59,105 nucleotides of DNA. Origin: Nitrospirota bacterium (lineage in GTDB: Bacteria > Nitrospirota > 9FT-COMBO-42-15 > HDB-SIOI813). The position numbers and the translations under genes were made by a program. How positions within the stretch are numbered: position 1 is the first letter of the stretch; the number at the start of each line of letters is the position of its first letter. Below are positions 48,040 through 57,541 of the stretch, piece after piece. Where the stretch lies: contig JADZCV010000026.1 of the NCBI GenBank assembly GCA_020851375.1, positions 1 to 59,105 on the forward strand, written 5' to 3'. Under the pieces are notes generated by a model, which did no database searches, was not told where the DNA came from, and saw only the letters and a program-made list of their open reading frames with translations.

Positions 48040-49275
48040 ATGAAATACATAGTTCTCGTAGGTGATGGCATGGGTGACTATCCTGTGCCGGATATTGGCA
48101 ACAGGACGCCGCTGCAGGCTGCGAACAAGCCCAATATGGACAGGCTTGCAAAAAATGGCGTGTTAGGACTGGTCAAACTTGCGCCGGATGGATTTTATCC
48201 AGGGAGTGACGTGACTCAATTAAGCCTTCTTGGATATGATCCGGCCATCTATTATACCGGCCGCTCACCACTTGAGGCTGCAAGCATAGGTGTATCGCTG
48301 GGAGAGGATGATGTGGCTTACAGATGCAATCTCGTAACGCTTACGCGAGATGGGCAATATATATCCACGAATGTTGCGGCTGATGCAGTTATGGATGACT
48401 ACAGCGGCGGGCATGTTGGGACTGATGAAGCCAGAGAGCTCATCTTAAGCCTGGACAAGGAGCTTGGCAGTGAGGTCCTCCGTTTTTACCCAGGTATAAG
48501 TTACCGTCACCTTATGGTGTGGAAGGGTGGAGAGACAGATGTAAGGTGTACGCCGCCGCATGATTTTACAGGAAAGCCCCTTTCAGGCCGCCTTCCTGCA
48601 GGTCAGGGGGTGGAAGTGCTGACTGACATTATGGAAAGGGCGCTCCACATCCTGTCATCGCACCCAACAAACAAGAAAAGGCTTGACAGGGGCGATAAGC
48701 CGGCTAATGGTATATGGCTTTGGGGTCAGGGCAAGGCGCCGAAATTAAAGACATTCCACGAAAAATACGGCCTTAGCGGTTCAATGATAGCGGCTGTTGA
48801 TCTTATGAGGGGAATAGGGAAGTATGCCGGTTTTGACATCATTGATGTACCAGGGGCTACAGGCTATATAGATACTAATTACAGGGGTAAGGCAGAATAT
48901 GCATTGAAGGAACTTGAGTCTAAGGATGTTGTATATATTCATGTGGAGGCTCCTGATGAGGCCGGACACAACGGTGATATATCCGGCAAGGTTAAGGCTA
49001 TCGAGGAGTTGGATAATAAGGTCATTGGCACAGTCCTGAATGGCATGAAGGATAAAGGGCCTTTCAGGTTCCTGATACTTTGCGATCACTGGACGCCGGT
49101 CAGCACCAGGACGCATACACCTGAGCCTGTCCCGTTTATCCTCTATGACAACGGTGAGGGCAGCAAGTCAGGCCGGTGTTATGATGAAGCAAATGCAGAG
49201 GCCAGCGGTCTGTTTGTAGAGGATGGGACTAAACTGATTGATATGCTGGTAAGAGTGTCACCTTCAACAGGATAA
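48040..49275 (+). CDS. ApgM-like phosphotransferase, candidate homoserine kinase
   Basis: The 411-residue alkaline-phosphatase-fold protein ([17 protein letters not shown]) is a member of the archaeal-type, cofactor-independent phosphoglycerate mutase family. Metal and serine site: GDGMGD at the start, [13 protein letters not shown], and [13 protein letters not shown] followed by DHWTP. Relatives found in threonine operons without thrB have been proposed as homoserine kinases, and this gene lies between thrC and lysC. A phosphoglycerate mutase role is the alternative. Start ATG 48040 has CGGAG upstream; TTG 48022 lies in the repeat. Confidence 0.85.
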   Translation: MKYIVLVGDGMGDYPVPDIGNRTPLQAANKPNMDRLAKNGVLGLVKLAPDGFYPGSDVTQLSLLGYDPAIYYTGRSPLEAASIGVSLGEDDVAYRCNLVTLTRDGQYISTNVAADAVMDDYSGGHVGTDEARELILSLDKELGSEVLRFYPGISYRHLMVWKGGETDVRCTPPHDFTGKPLSGRLPAGQGVEVLTDIMERALHILSSHPTNKKRLDRGDKPANGIWLWGQGKAPKLKTFHEKYGLSGSMIAAVDLMRGIGKYAGFDIIDVPGATGYIDTNYRGKAEYALKELESKDVVYIHVEAPDEAGHNGDISGKVKAIEELDNKVIGTVLNGMKDKGPFRFLILCDHWTPVSTRTHTPEPVPFILYDNGEGSKSGRCYDEANAEASGLFVEDGTKLIDMLVRVSPSTG

Positions 49276-49279
49276 CAAT

Positions 49280-50506
49280 ATGCTGATAGTCCAGAAATAT
49301 GGCGGTACATCTGTAGGCAATGTCGAACGTATAAAGAACGTTGCAGCCAGAGTGGCAAAGACCCATGCGGAAGGTCACGATGTCGTGGTGGTTGTGTCTG
49401 CGATGAGCGGGGAGACAGACAGGCTTGTTTTACTTGCACATGAGATTACAAATTCACCTGTGGAAAGGGAGATGGACCTGCTGCTTTCATCCGGGGAGCG
49501 TGTAACAATCGCACTGCTTGCAATAACATTAAACAGCATGGGTCATGCAGCCAGGGCATTTACAGGAAGGCAGGTCGGTATTATTACGGACAGTACTCAT
49601 ACCAGGGCGAGGATTGAGCATGTCGGAGCTGAAAGGGTCCGTGAGGCGCTTAATAGTGGTATAATACCTGTAGTGGCCGGTTTTCAGGGGATAAGCGGGA
49701 ATTCAGATGTAACCACGCTTGGCCGGGGAGGGTCTGATCTTACTGCTGTGGCCATTGCAGCGGCGCTAAAGGCAGACCTTTGTGACATTTATACCGATGT
49801 TGATGGCGTTTATACGGCTGATCCTAATGTTGTCATGGAAGCAAGGCGGCTTGACAAGATCTCATATGAAGAGATGCTGGAGCTTGCGAGCCTTGGCGCA
49901 AAGGTGTTGCAAAACAGGTCTGTGGAATATGCGGCTAAATACGGGGTTAAGGTGCGCGTCTTGTCTTCATTTAAGGATGGCAATGGCACACTGCTGGCAG
50001 AGGAGGATGAAGATATGGAGAAGGTCGTTGTCTCCGGTGTTACATGTGACAGGAATCAGGTCAAGGTTACAATTGTTGGAGTACCTGACAAGCCAGGTAT
50101 TGCGGGAAAGATATTCGGGACTGTCTCTGATGCCAGCATTGTGGTAGATATGATAATCCAGAATGTAAGTCAGGAGTCGCTGACAGATATATCCTTTACT
50201 GTTCCCCGTGCAGACATAACAAAGACTAAAGAGATTATGACCGGCATTGTAAAGGATATCGGAGCCAAAGAACTTGCTGTCAAAGAAGACATTGCAAAGG
50301 TCTCTATTGTGGGAGTGGGCATGAGATCACATTCCGGTGTTGCAGCCAAAATGTTCAGTACGCTGGCTGCAGAAGGTATAAATATTATGATGATCAGTAC
50401 GTCTGAGATTAAGATTTCCTGTGTTATTGATTCAAAATATGCAGAGCTTGCTGTAAGGTCCTTACACAGGGAGTTTGAGCTGGAGAAAAAGATTCACACT
50501 ATGTGA
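49280..50506 (+). CDS. lysC: Aspartate kinase
   Basis: LysC phosphorylates aspartate as first step of the threonine, methionine and lysine routes. The 408-residue product has the kinase start [15 protein letters not shown], the segment [16 protein letters not shown] and [12 protein letters not shown]. Two ACT domains follow (from about 260), the usual allosteric sites. It lies 4 nt after the apgM-like gene and 12 nt before cimA. Confidence 0.97.
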   Translation: MLIVQKYGGTSVGNVERIKNVAARVAKTHAEGHDVVVVVSAMSGETDRLVLLAHEITNSPVEREMDLLLSSGERVTIALLAITLNSMGHAARAFTGRQVGIITDSTHTRARIEHVGAERVREALNSGIIPVVAGFQGISGNSDVTTLGRGGSDLTAVAIAAALKADLCDIYTDVDGVYTADPNVVMEARRLDKISYEEMLELASLGAKVLQNRSVEYAAKYGVKVRVLSSFKDGNGTLLAEEDEDMEKVVVSGVTCDRNQVKVTIVGVPDKPGIAGKIFGTVSDASIVVDMIIQNVSQESLTDISFTVPRADITKTKEIMTGIVKDIGAKELAVKEDIAKVSIVGVGMRSHSGVAAKMFSTLAAEGINIMMISTSEIKISCVIDSKYAELAVRSLHREFELEKKIHTM

Positions 50507-50518
50507 GGATATTTTAAA

Positions 50519-52096
50519 GTGAGAGATGTTGAAATATATGATACAACTCTGCGTGATGGCGCTCAGGCTGAAGATGTTTCGTTCACCCTTGAAGATAAAA
50601 TAAGGATCACTGAGCAGCTCGACAGCCTTGGGATACATTTCATTGAAGGGGGGTTTCCCGGGGCAAATCCCAAGGATACAAGGTTTTTTCAGGAGGTAAA
50701 GTCACTCAGACTGAAGAAGTCCAGGATTGTTGCCTTCGGAAGCACTCGCAAGGTTTCGAACAAAGCAAAGGGCGATCCAAATATCGAGGCGCTTCTTGAT
50801 GCAGACACAAGCCATGTTACCATAGTCGGCAAGAGCTGGGATTTTCACGCTACCGAGGCCCTTGGTGTTACATTAAAGCAGAACCTCGATATGATTGCAG
50901 ACTCCGTATCATACCTGAAGTCAAAGGGTAAAACGGTCTTTTTCGATGCAGAGCACTATTTTGATGGTTTCAAATCAAATCCTGAATATGCGATACAAAC
51001 ACTCAGGACATCTCTGCAGGCCGGCGCCGATTGCCTTGTATTGTGTGATACTAATGGCGGCACACTGCCCGGCGACATAGGCAGGATAATAAAGAAGACC
51101 CGCAGTGAATGCAAGGCTGCTATGGGCATTCATTGCCACAATGATTCTGACCTTGCAGTGGCCAATTCAATTATCGCAGCAGAAGCAGGCATAAGACAAA
51201 TACAGGGGACCATCAACGGACTTGGAGAGCGATGCGGAAATGCAAACCTGTGCTCTATAATACCCAACCTGAGGCTGAAACTCGGTATAGATTGCCTGTC
51301 TTTGGAACAGTTAAAACATCTGCGCCGCGTATCACATTTTGTCAGCGAAATAGCGAATATTACACCGGACAGGCATCAGCCCTATGTTGGAGATAGTGCA
51401 TTTACGCATAAGGGCGGTCTGCACGTTCACGCAGTCAGGAAGAAGGCGATGACATACGAACATGTAAATCCTGATGCTGTAGGCAATGTCAGAAGGACTC
51501 TTGTATCTGATTATTCAGGCATCAGCACAATCGTACAAAAGGCCGGTGATTATGGCATAGCAATAAAACAGGATGACCGTCCAAAGCTAAATGAGGTCTT
51601 AAAGGTCTTGAAAGAGATGGAAGAGCAGGGATATCAGTTTGAGGGTGCAGAGGGATCGTTTGAATTACTGATGAAGAAGGCGCTCAATCTGCACACGAGA
51701 TTTTACAATCTGATAGGTTTCAGGATTATTGTTGAGAAAAGGCGTGAGGATGAAGCGCCGATTTCCGAAGCGACAATTATGCTGAATGTTGACGGTGAGA
51801 CGGAACATACGGCGGCAGTGGGAAATGGTCCGGTCAATGCACTTGACAATGCACTCAGAAAGGCGCTTGAAAAATTTTACCCATCCCTTCGGGATGTTTC
51901 CCTGTTGGATTATAAGGTGAGGGTGCTGACAGGAATGAAGGGGACTGCGTCGAGGGTCCGCGTTCTTATCGAGTCAGGTGATAAAGATAAAAAATGGGGA
52001 ACAGTAGGAGTATCAGAGAATATCATAGAGGCAAGCTGGCAGGCCCTGGCTGACAGTATAGAGTTCAAACTGCTCAAGGATAGTGAGAGGTCATAG
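50519..52096 (+). CDS. cimA: (R)-citramalate synthase
   Basis: CimA condenses pyruvate and acetyl-CoA to citramalate, the threonine-independent entry to isoleucine. The 525-residue product starts at GTG 50519 with the DRE-TIM motif DTTLRDGAQAE, and has HCHNDSDLAVANS and the C-terminal LeuA-type allosteric domain (from about 395). The length and GAQAEDVSF start fit CimA rather than 2-isopropylmalate synthase, although a homocitrate or isopropylmalate relative cannot be fully excluded. It follows lysC by 12 nt. Confidence 0.9.
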   Translation: MRDVEIYDTTLRDGAQAEDVSFTLEDKIRITEQLDSLGIHFIEGGFPGANPKDTRFFQEVKSLRLKKSRIVAFGSTRKVSNKAKGDPNIEALLDADTSHVTIVGKSWDFHATEALGVTLKQNLDMIADSVSYLKSKGKTVFFDAEHYFDGFKSNPEYAIQTLRTSLQAGADCLVLCDTNGGTLPGDIGRIIKKTRSECKAAMGIHCHNDSDLAVANSIIAAEAGIRQIQGTINGLGERCGNANLCSIIPNLRLKLGIDCLSLEQLKHLRRVSHFVSEIANITPDRHQPYVGDSAFTHKGGLHVHAVRKKAMTYEHVNPDAVGNVRRTLVSDYSGISTIVQKAGDYGIAIKQDDRPKLNEVLKVLKEMEEQGYQFEGAEGSFELLMKKALNLHTRFYNLIGFRIIVEKRREDEAPISEATIMLNVDGETEHTAAVGNGPVNALDNALRKALEKFYPSLRDVSLLDYKVRVLTGMKGTASRVRVLIESGDKDKKWGTVGVSENIIEASWQALADSIEFKLLKDSERS

Positions 52097-52522
52097 ATGG
52101 ACAACAGCATGATTGAAGAAGGTATTGTTGTATCGGTCTCAGATGGCATGGCAAAGGTGCGTGCTGTCCGCGGGAGTTCCTGCGGGGGATGTGCGTCCCG
52201 GTCCATGTGTCATTCCTCTGAGACCACTGATGTCATCATAGAAGCAAAAAATGAGGCAGGCGCCCATGTTGGTGAAAGAGTCGAAGTTGCAGTCGGGCCA
52301 AAGACCTTCTTAAAGGCGTCCTTTATAACTTATATGCTTCCCCTGATTACTTTTTTCATAGGCGCCATTGCCGGTAAATATATCGGCGGTAGTGATGTCT
52401 GGGCAGCGCTCGCAGGTATGTTTACGATGCTGTTATGTTTTATTGGTGTATGGCAATACAATAAGACACTGCAGCGGGGGAGCAAGTACCACCCTGTAAT
52501 AAAGACGGTCTTATCTTCTTGA
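52097..52522 (+). CDS. RseC/MucC-like membrane protein
   Basis: The 141-residue protein starts directly at the cimA stop. It has the RseC layout: N-terminal domain (EEGIVVSVSDGMAKVRA) with a Cys cluster C-x2-C-x5-C (SCGGCASRSMC, about residues 30-38), then two membrane helices (about 75-95 and 100-120). RseC relatives act in SoxR reduction or membrane redox and sigma-E control. The Cys site may bind a cluster. Its place behind amino-acid genes is probably incidental. Confidence 0.85.
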   Translation: MDNSMIEEGIVVSVSDGMAKVRAVRGSSCGGCASRSMCHSSETTDVIIEAKNEAGAHVGERVEVAVGPKTFLKASFITYMLPLITFFIGAIAGKYIGGSDVWAALAGMFTMLLCFIGVWQYNKTLQRGSKYHPVIKTVLSS

Positions 52523-52574
52523 CAGTGAGAACTGTTTATAATAATATTTTCAAGACGTTAAGGGAGGGTCTGAT

Positions 52575-52874
52575 GTGAAAAAAGTTGACATAGCCAATGA
52601 ACTTTATGAGAAGATCGGGATTTCAAAAAAAGAGGCGTTGAATATCGTAGAACTTGTATTAAATACCCTCAAGGAAGGTCTTAAAAACGGTGAGACAGTA
52701 AAAATTGCAGGCTTTGGAAATTTTGTTGTCAGGAGCAAGAGAGAGCGCAAGGGGCGAAACCCAAAAACCGGCGAGGAGATTGGTATAAAGCCGAGAAGGG
52801 TAGTTACATTCCGGCCCAGTCACATCTTCAAACAATATATCAGTGAGGCAGGGGACAAAAGAGCTGATAAGTGA
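52575..52874 (+). CDS. ihfA: HU/IHF-family DNA-binding protein
   Basis: This 99-residue protein has the HU/IHF fold with the DNA-bending arm GFGNFVVRSKRERKGRNPKTGEE and the Pro-containing tip RNPKTG. The KPRRVVTFRPSHIFKQYI tail resembles IHF alpha. It starts at GTG 52575 (GGGAGGG upstream). It overlaps the MerR gene (GTGA). The order ihfA-merR-tRNA-surE is seen in other deep-branching proteobacteria-like groups. Confidence 0.93.
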   Translation: MKKVDIANELYEKIGISKKEALNIVELVLNTLKEGLKNGETVKIAGFGNFVVRSKRERKGRNPKTGEEIGIKPRRVVTFRPSHIFKQYISEAGDKRADK

Positions 52875-53185
52875 AATTGTTTTACAAAATAAGTGAGGCC
52901 AGCAGGATAACCGGCCTTGAGGCATATGTTTTACGTTTTTGGGAGACAGAATTCCCTGAGATTGCCCCGAGAAAAAGCAAGGGTGGGCAGAGGGTTTACG
53001 AACAGAAAGATATTGAAAGGATTCTTAGAATAAAGAAGATGCTTTATGAGGAAGGTCTTACGATTGCAGGCGCAAGAAAGAGGCTTGAGGAACTAAAAGG
53101 TAAAGCTGTACCTGCCGCCCCCCCTGTAAATGTAATTGACAGGGCAATAGATGAGTTGGAGGGGGTGCTTAATATACTCAAATAA
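52871..53185 (+). CDS. MerR-family transcriptional regulator
   Basis: The 104-residue product has the MerR winged helix: KISEASRITGLEAYVLRFWE (about 5-24), then wing residues RKSKGGQRVYEQKDIERILRI, and a helix LTIAGARKRLEELKG. It lacks a long sensor domain, like the short MerR proteins that follow ihfA. GTG 52871 overlaps the ihfA stop. Target unknown. It ends 6 nt before the tRNA-Pro. Confidence 0.88.
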   Translation: MKLFYKISEASRITGLEAYVLRFWETEFPEIAPRKSKGGQRVYEQKDIERILRIKKMLYEEGLTIAGARKRLEELKGKAVPAAPPVNVIDRAIDELEGVLNILK

Positions 53186-53191
53186 AGAAAT

Positions 53192-53268
53192 CGGGGCGTG
53201 GCGTAGCCTGGTAGCGCACTCCCTTGGGGTGGGAGTGGTCGGCCGTTCAAATCGGCTCGCCCCGACCA
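53192..53268 (+). tRNA. tRNA-Pro (GGG anticodon)
   Basis: A complete 77-nt cloverleaf with encoded CCA: acceptor CGGGGCG/CGCCCCG, discriminator A, anticodon stem CTCCC/GGGAG around TTGGGGT, T-arm ggccgTTCAAATcggct. It lies 6 nt after the MerR gene and only 4 nt before surE. Confidence 0.97.
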
Positions 53269-53272
53269 TATC

Positions 53273-54046
53273 ATGCTTATCTTAGTCTCCAATGATGATG
53301 GTGTTCAATCACCCGGTATTCGTATTTTAGCCGATGCACTCAGATGTATGGGGGATGTCTACATTATTGCACCTGACAGGGAGCGGTCTGCAGCAGGTCA
53401 TGCACTGACACTCCACAAACCGTTGAGGCTCGATAATCTTGGCAATAATATATATGCCGTTAATGGCACCCCAACGGATTGTATAAACCTTGGTGTAAAT
53501 GGCATTCTTCACAGAAAACCGGATCTGGTGGTCTCAGGTATCAACAGGGGAGGAAACCTCGGTGATGATGTTACTTACTCAGGCACTGTTTCAGCTGCAT
53601 TTGAGGGAACGCTTCTTGGAATTCCCTCTTTTGCAGTCTCGCAGGTAGCTGACAGCGACTACAAATTTGAGACCGCTGCAGGATTTGCCCTTCAACTGGC
53701 ACAGATGATCAAGGAACGGTCGCTCCCACCGGGAGTCCTCCTGAACGTGAATGTTCCAAATGTTGATGCAGGCAGCATCAGGGGTATCAAGATCACCCGT
53801 CAGGGTAAGAGGATATATGATGAAAATGCTATTGTCGAGAAGGTTGACCCGCGCGGCAGGAAATATTACTGGATCGGGGGGAGCAGACTATCCTGGGAGG
53901 ATACAGATGACAGTGATTTCTCGGCAATTGAGCAGAATATGATTTCTATTACTCCATTGCGGCTCGATCTGACTGAGTATAATGCCATAAAGGAACTCCG
54001 CCACTGGGAATCTGTACTTGATGAAAGAATGAAGGAAAAGGCATAG
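53273..54046 (+). CDS. surE: 5'/3'-nucleotidase SurE
   Basis: SurE is a survival-protein phosphatase on nucleoside monophosphates. The 257-residue product begins MLILVSNDDGVQSPGI with the metal-binding DD (residues 8-9), and has SGINRGGNLGDDVTYSGTVSAA and NVNVPN. The ATG is 4 nt after the CCA of tRNA-Pro and no SD is possible between them, so translation after tRNA processing would use a nearly leaderless mRNA. pcm follows, as in many bacteria. Confidence 0.96.
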   Translation: MLILVSNDDGVQSPGIRILADALRCMGDVYIIAPDRERSAAGHALTLHKPLRLDNLGNNIYAVNGTPTDCINLGVNGILHRKPDLVVSGINRGGNLGDDVTYSGTVSAAFEGTLLGIPSFAVSQVADSDYKFETAAGFALQLAQMIKERSLPPGVLLNVNVPNVDAGSIRGIKITRQGKRIYDENAIVEKVDPRGRKYYWIGGSRLSWEDTDDSDFSAIEQNMISITPLRLDLTEYNAIKELRHWESVLDERMKEKA

Positions 54047-54057
54047 AATCAGGGATG

Positions 54058-54185
54058 AAATGTCATGAGCCGGGAGCGGGAATCCAGACCGATGGCTTGA
54101 TTCTGGATTCCCGCTCCCGGCTTAAATCCTGCGGGGACATGTTCCGTGGGAATGACGGGTACCTGGGGGCATTTTCAAGTGAACC
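54058..54185. repeat. Palindromic repeat, family R, copy 2
   Basis: It contains GTCATGAGCC, a CCGGGAGCGGGAATCC / GGATTCCCGCTCCCGG pair (54070-54120), TAAATCCTGCGGGGAC and the terminal GTGGGAATGAC (54147-54156). Its left end differs from the GTCATTCCCGCG of other copies. It fills the surE-pcm gap and ends 10 nt before the pcm start. Confidence 0.85.
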
Positions 54186-54194
54186 TATATTACA

Positions 54195-54839
54195 ATGACT
54201 GATTTTGAAGAACAGCGCAACGCCATGGTGGATGAGCAGATTATACCGCGGGGCATAAAGGACGGACGCGTATTATCTGCCATGAGGAGAGTCCCGCGGC
54301 ACATCTTCGCAGGGAAAGAGCTTGAATGGAGGGCATACGGGGATAATGCCCTTCCGATTGGCGAAGGCCAGACGATATCGCAGCCCTATATGGTTGCGGT
54401 TATGACTGAGGCCCTGGAGTTAAAGGGGGATGAGAAGGTGCTGGAGATAGGGACAGGCTCAGGTTACCAGGCTGCTGTGCTTGCTCAACTGGCCCGGTCT
54501 GTTTATACAATGGAAAGGATTGTGTCTCTTTCAGTACGGGCTGAGACACTAATGAATGATCTCGGGTATTTCAATGTCATTTTCAGGGTATCGAACGGCA
54601 CATTAGGCTGGAAAGAGGAGGCGCCGTTTGATGGCATCATAGTAACAGCCGGCGCTCCGGAGATCCCGGAAACCCTCATTGAACAACTTTCAGACGGGGG
54701 CCGGCTCGTCATTCCTGTAGGAGACCGGTATTCACAGATGTTAACAAAGGTAGTTAAGACGGCTAAAGGTATAGTTACCTCACATCTACTTTCATGTGTG
54801 TTTGTGCCGCTGATAGGTGATTACGGGTGGGATTTATAG
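54195..54839 (+). CDS. pcm: Protein-L-isoaspartate O-methyltransferase
   Basis: Pcm methylates isoaspartyl residues to begin their repair. The 214-residue product has VPRHIFAG, GEGQTISQPYMVAVMTEAL and the SAM motif VLEIGTGSGYQAAVL (about 80-94), then IIVTAGAPEIP. The start ATG 54195 has no good SD; the repeat upstream ends in gggggcattttcaagtga. Usual partner of surE. Confidence 0.95.
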   Translation: MTDFEEQRNAMVDEQIIPRGIKDGRVLSAMRRVPRHIFAGKELEWRAYGDNALPIGEGQTISQPYMVAVMTEALELKGDEKVLEIGTGSGYQAAVLAQLARSVYTMERIVSLSVRAETLMNDLGYFNVIFRVSNGTLGWKEEAPFDGIIVTAGAPEIPETLIEQLSDGGRLVIPVGDRYSQMLTKVVKTAKGIVTSHLLSCVFVPLIGDYGWDL

Positions 54840-55185
54840 TGAAGTCCAAATCCGTTAATTTACGGAATTAAGTATGGATGTCCCCGAAATTTTGAGTGTC
54901 CCGAAAATGTCATTCCCGCGTAAGCGGGAATCCAGACCGAGGCCTGATTCTGGATTCCCACTCCCTGCTTAAATCCTGCGGGGACAGGTTCCGTGGGAAT
55001 GACGGGTACTTAGGGGTGTTTTCGAGTGAACCGTCATGAGCATCAGGCTCACCAAGGTTAATGAAAACGTTATTCCCGCGTAAGCGGGAATCCAGACCGA
55101 GGCCTGGTTCTGGATTCCCACTCCCCGCTTAAATCCTGCGGGGACAGGTTCCGTGGGAATGACACGTAGATAGGGGCGTTTTCAG
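54840..55185. repeat. Two tandem family R repeats between pcm and cysS
   Basis: No gene is seen in this 346-nt gap. Copy 3 (54909-55003) and copy 4 (55069-55163) run GTCATTCCCGCGTAAGCGGG ... GTGGGAATGAC, nearly identical to each other, with CTGCGGGGACAGGTTCCGTG inside. The linker has GTGAACCGTCATGAGC. Sequence after copy 4 (taggggcgttttcag) runs straight into the GTG start of cysS and probably supplies its ribosome binding site. Confidence 0.9.
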
Positions 55186-56676
55186 GTGAGGATATATAAC
55201 ACATTAACAGGCAAGAAAGAGATATTTGAGCCATTAGTCCCAGGCCACGTTGGCATGTATGTCTGTGGTGTGACTGTCTATGACGTCTGCCACATCGGGC
55301 ATGCGCGGAGCGCCCTCGTCTTTGACGTCATAAGGAGGTATCTCGAATATAAGGGATTCAGGGTCTCATTCGTAAAAAACTTTACAGACATAGATGATAA
55401 GATCATCGCAAGGGCCCATAGGGATGGGCTTGACTGGAGACTTGTTGCAGAGAAATATATTAATGAATATTACAGGGACATGGAGTTGCTTGGTGTCAGG
55501 AAGGCGGATATAGAACCAAAGGCAACTGAACATATTAATGAGATGCAGAAGATGATTGGGTCGTTAATGGAAAGTGGATATGCCTACACAGTTGACGGCG
55601 ACGTATATTACAGGGTAAACAGATTCAACGATTACGGAAAGCTCTCAGGACGTGATACAGAGGAGATGCTGGCCGGCGCCCGCGTTGAGGTGGATGAAAG
55701 GAAAGAAGACCCGCTTGATTTTGCACTCTGGAAGTCTTCTAAGGAAGGTGAGCCTGTATGGAACAGCCCCTGGGGGGGAGGGAGGCCGGGGTGGCATATT
55801 GAATGCTCTGCCATGTCAATGAAATACCTTGGACAGACATTCGATATCCATGGCGGCGGCAAGGATCTGATATTCCCGCATCACGAGAATGAGATCGCAC
55901 AAAGCGAGGCAACCACAGGAAAGCCATTCGCCAGATACTGGATCCATAACGGCTTTGTCAATGTAAATCAGGAGAAGATGTCAAAGTCTCTGGGGAATTT
56001 CTTTACCATCAGAGAGGTGTTTGACAAATATCCGTATCCAAAAGAGATCACTGCTGAGGTGTTAAGATATTTCCTTATCGCAAACCATTACAGGAGTCCG
56101 GTTGATTTTTCAGATTATGGCATGGATATTTCACACGCAGCGCTTGACGGGTTCTATGCAATGCTTCAGAAGGTCGAAGAGGCAGGTAATGGCGATGTGA
56201 CAATGGCATTGCCGGACGAGGGTATCAGGTCTGCTATAGAAGTATGTAAGAAAGAGTTCACAGAGGCCATGGATGATGATTTTAATACGGCTGCTGCTAT
56301 AGCAAGTCTGCAGATGTTAAGGAAAGAGGTAAATACAAAAATTGAACATGGGATTTCACGGAATATTTCAAGTGAGATAAGAGGTCTGTTCAGGACATTT
56401 GGCGGAGTCCTTGGTCTGTTTTTTATTGACCCATTTAAGTGGAAATTTATTAAAGTTGAAATTAAACCAAAGGCAGGGCATTTGATCTCTGAAGAGACTA
56501 TCCCCCGGATTAGTGTTTCTCTGTCAGATGCAGAGATTGAAAAACTGATAAAAGACAGAGAGGATGCGAGAAGGGGAAAAGACTGGAAAAGGTCAGATGA
56601 GATAAGAAAACAGTTGTCAGATGCAGGAATAGTCCTGGAAGACAGACCGGATGGCACTACAAGGGTAAAACGTTGA
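55186..56676 (+). CDS. cysS: Cysteinyl-tRNA synthetase
   Basis: CysRS charges tRNA-Cys. The 496-residue product begins at GTG 55186 (MRIYNTLTGKKEIFEPL). It has the HIGH signature (CHIGHARSALVFD), the zinc Cys in MYVCGVTVYD, WHIECSAMS, FPHHENEIAQSEA and the KMSKS loop. Length is normal. The start codon lies at the end of the tail of a family R repeat, whose TAGGGG may act as SD. The next gene overlaps its stop by 4 nt. Confidence 0.97.
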   Translation: MRIYNTLTGKKEIFEPLVPGHVGMYVCGVTVYDVCHIGHARSALVFDVIRRYLEYKGFRVSFVKNFTDIDDKIIARAHRDGLDWRLVAEKYINEYYRDMELLGVRKADIEPKATEHINEMQKMIGSLMESGYAYTVDGDVYYRVNRFNDYGKLSGRDTEEMLAGARVEVDERKEDPLDFALWKSSKEGEPVWNSPWGGGRPGWHIECSAMSMKYLGQTFDIHGGGKDLIFPHHENEIAQSEATTGKPFARYWIHNGFVNVNQEKMSKSLGNFFTIREVFDKYPYPKEITAEVLRYFLIANHYRSPVDFSDYGMDISHAALDGFYAMLQKVEEAGNGDVTMALPDEGIRSAIEVCKKEFTEAMDDDFNTAAAIASLQMLRKEVNTKIEHGISRNISSEIRGLFRTFGGVLGLFFIDPFKWKFIKVEIKPKAGHLISEETIPRISVSLSDAEIEKLIKDREDARRGKDWKRSDEIRKQLSDAGIVLEDRPDGTTRVKR

Positions 56677-57422
56677 GCAGGGACAAAGATGCGTTATTTG
56701 GGATCAACACACTCCTTGAGGCGCTTAGGTCCGGCACAAGGGATTTTGACAAGGTATATATTGCAAGAGGACTGCATGGCAAGGCTATAGATGAACTAAT
56801 CAGGTTGTGCAAGACAAAGAACATTGTCATCCATTATGAGGGCAGGGATGCAATTGACAGGCTGTCAGGTACGACAAAAAATCAGGGCGTATTTGGCGTG
56901 GCTGCTGCCAAAGAATACTCAACTGTTGAAGATATCCTGGAATTATCACAGAAGAGGAATGAAAAGCCTTTCATCCTGATTCTTGACGGGGTCGAGGACC
57001 CCAGGAACCTCGGGGCCATAATAAGGACTGCAGAAGGGGCCGGCGTGCACGGCATTATCATACCCAAACACCGGGCGACCGGTCTTACTGATATAGTAGC
57101 ACGGACATCGGCCGGCGCCATAGAATACATACCCATAGCAAAGGTGACCAATATAACTCAGACGATTGAGCGTCTAAAAGAGCAGGGTATATGGGTTTAT
57201 GGCCTCGATATGACCGGGGAAAAGATGTATTACGATATGTCATATTCCACCCCGCTGGCCATTGTGATTGGCGGAGAGGGTAAGGGAATAAGGGAGCTGG
57301 TCCGCAAGGCATGTGATGAGGTAGTAAGGATTCCGCTTTTCGGTCAAGTAAGCTCATTAAATGTATCTGTTGCTGCCGGAGTAATCCTGTTTGAGATAGC
57401 GGCACAAAGAATGAAAGCCTAA
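56673..57422 (+). CDS. rlmB: 23S rRNA (guanosine-2'-O-)-methyltransferase RlmB-like (SpoU/TrmH)
   Basis: This 249-residue SPOUT enzyme has the N-terminal substrate-binding domain (LFGINTLLEALRSG) and SpoU motifs: ILDGVEDPRNLGAIIRTAEGAGVHGII, GGEGKGI and SLNVSVAAGVILFEI at the C-terminus. RlmB methylates G2251 of 23S rRNA. The TTG start (TTGA overlap with the cysS stop) indicates coupling; cysS-rlmB is a common pair. TrmH specificity is the alternative. Confidence 0.93.
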   Translation: MSRDKDALFGINTLLEALRSGTRDFDKVYIARGLHGKAIDELIRLCKTKNIVIHYEGRDAIDRLSGTTKNQGVFGVAAAKEYSTVEDILELSQKRNEKPFILILDGVEDPRNLGAIIRTAEGAGVHGIIIPKHRATGLTDIVARTSAGAIEYIPIAKVTNITQTIERLKEQGIWVYGLDMTGEKMYYDMSYSTPLAIVIGGEGKGIRELVRKACDEVVRIPLFGQVSSLNVSVAAGVILFEIAAQRMKA

Positions 57423-57477
57423 ATAACCCAACGTATGTGCTAACAGCAACATACTCTGAGTACCCATAGAATGCATA

Positions 57478-57506
57478 TTGACAATAATACGGCTAACTTA
57501 TAGGAT
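57478..57506 (+). promoter_or_regulatory. Possible promoter of the broken hicA locus
   Basis: TTGACA (57478-57483), 17 nt, then TAGGAT (57501-57506). The -35 is perfect and the -10 matches in four of six positions. It lies 36 nt before the hicA remnant. Confidence 0.35.
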
Positions 57507-57541
57507 AGTCCTCAACGAAAACGAACCGTTTGAGGTGGCGG

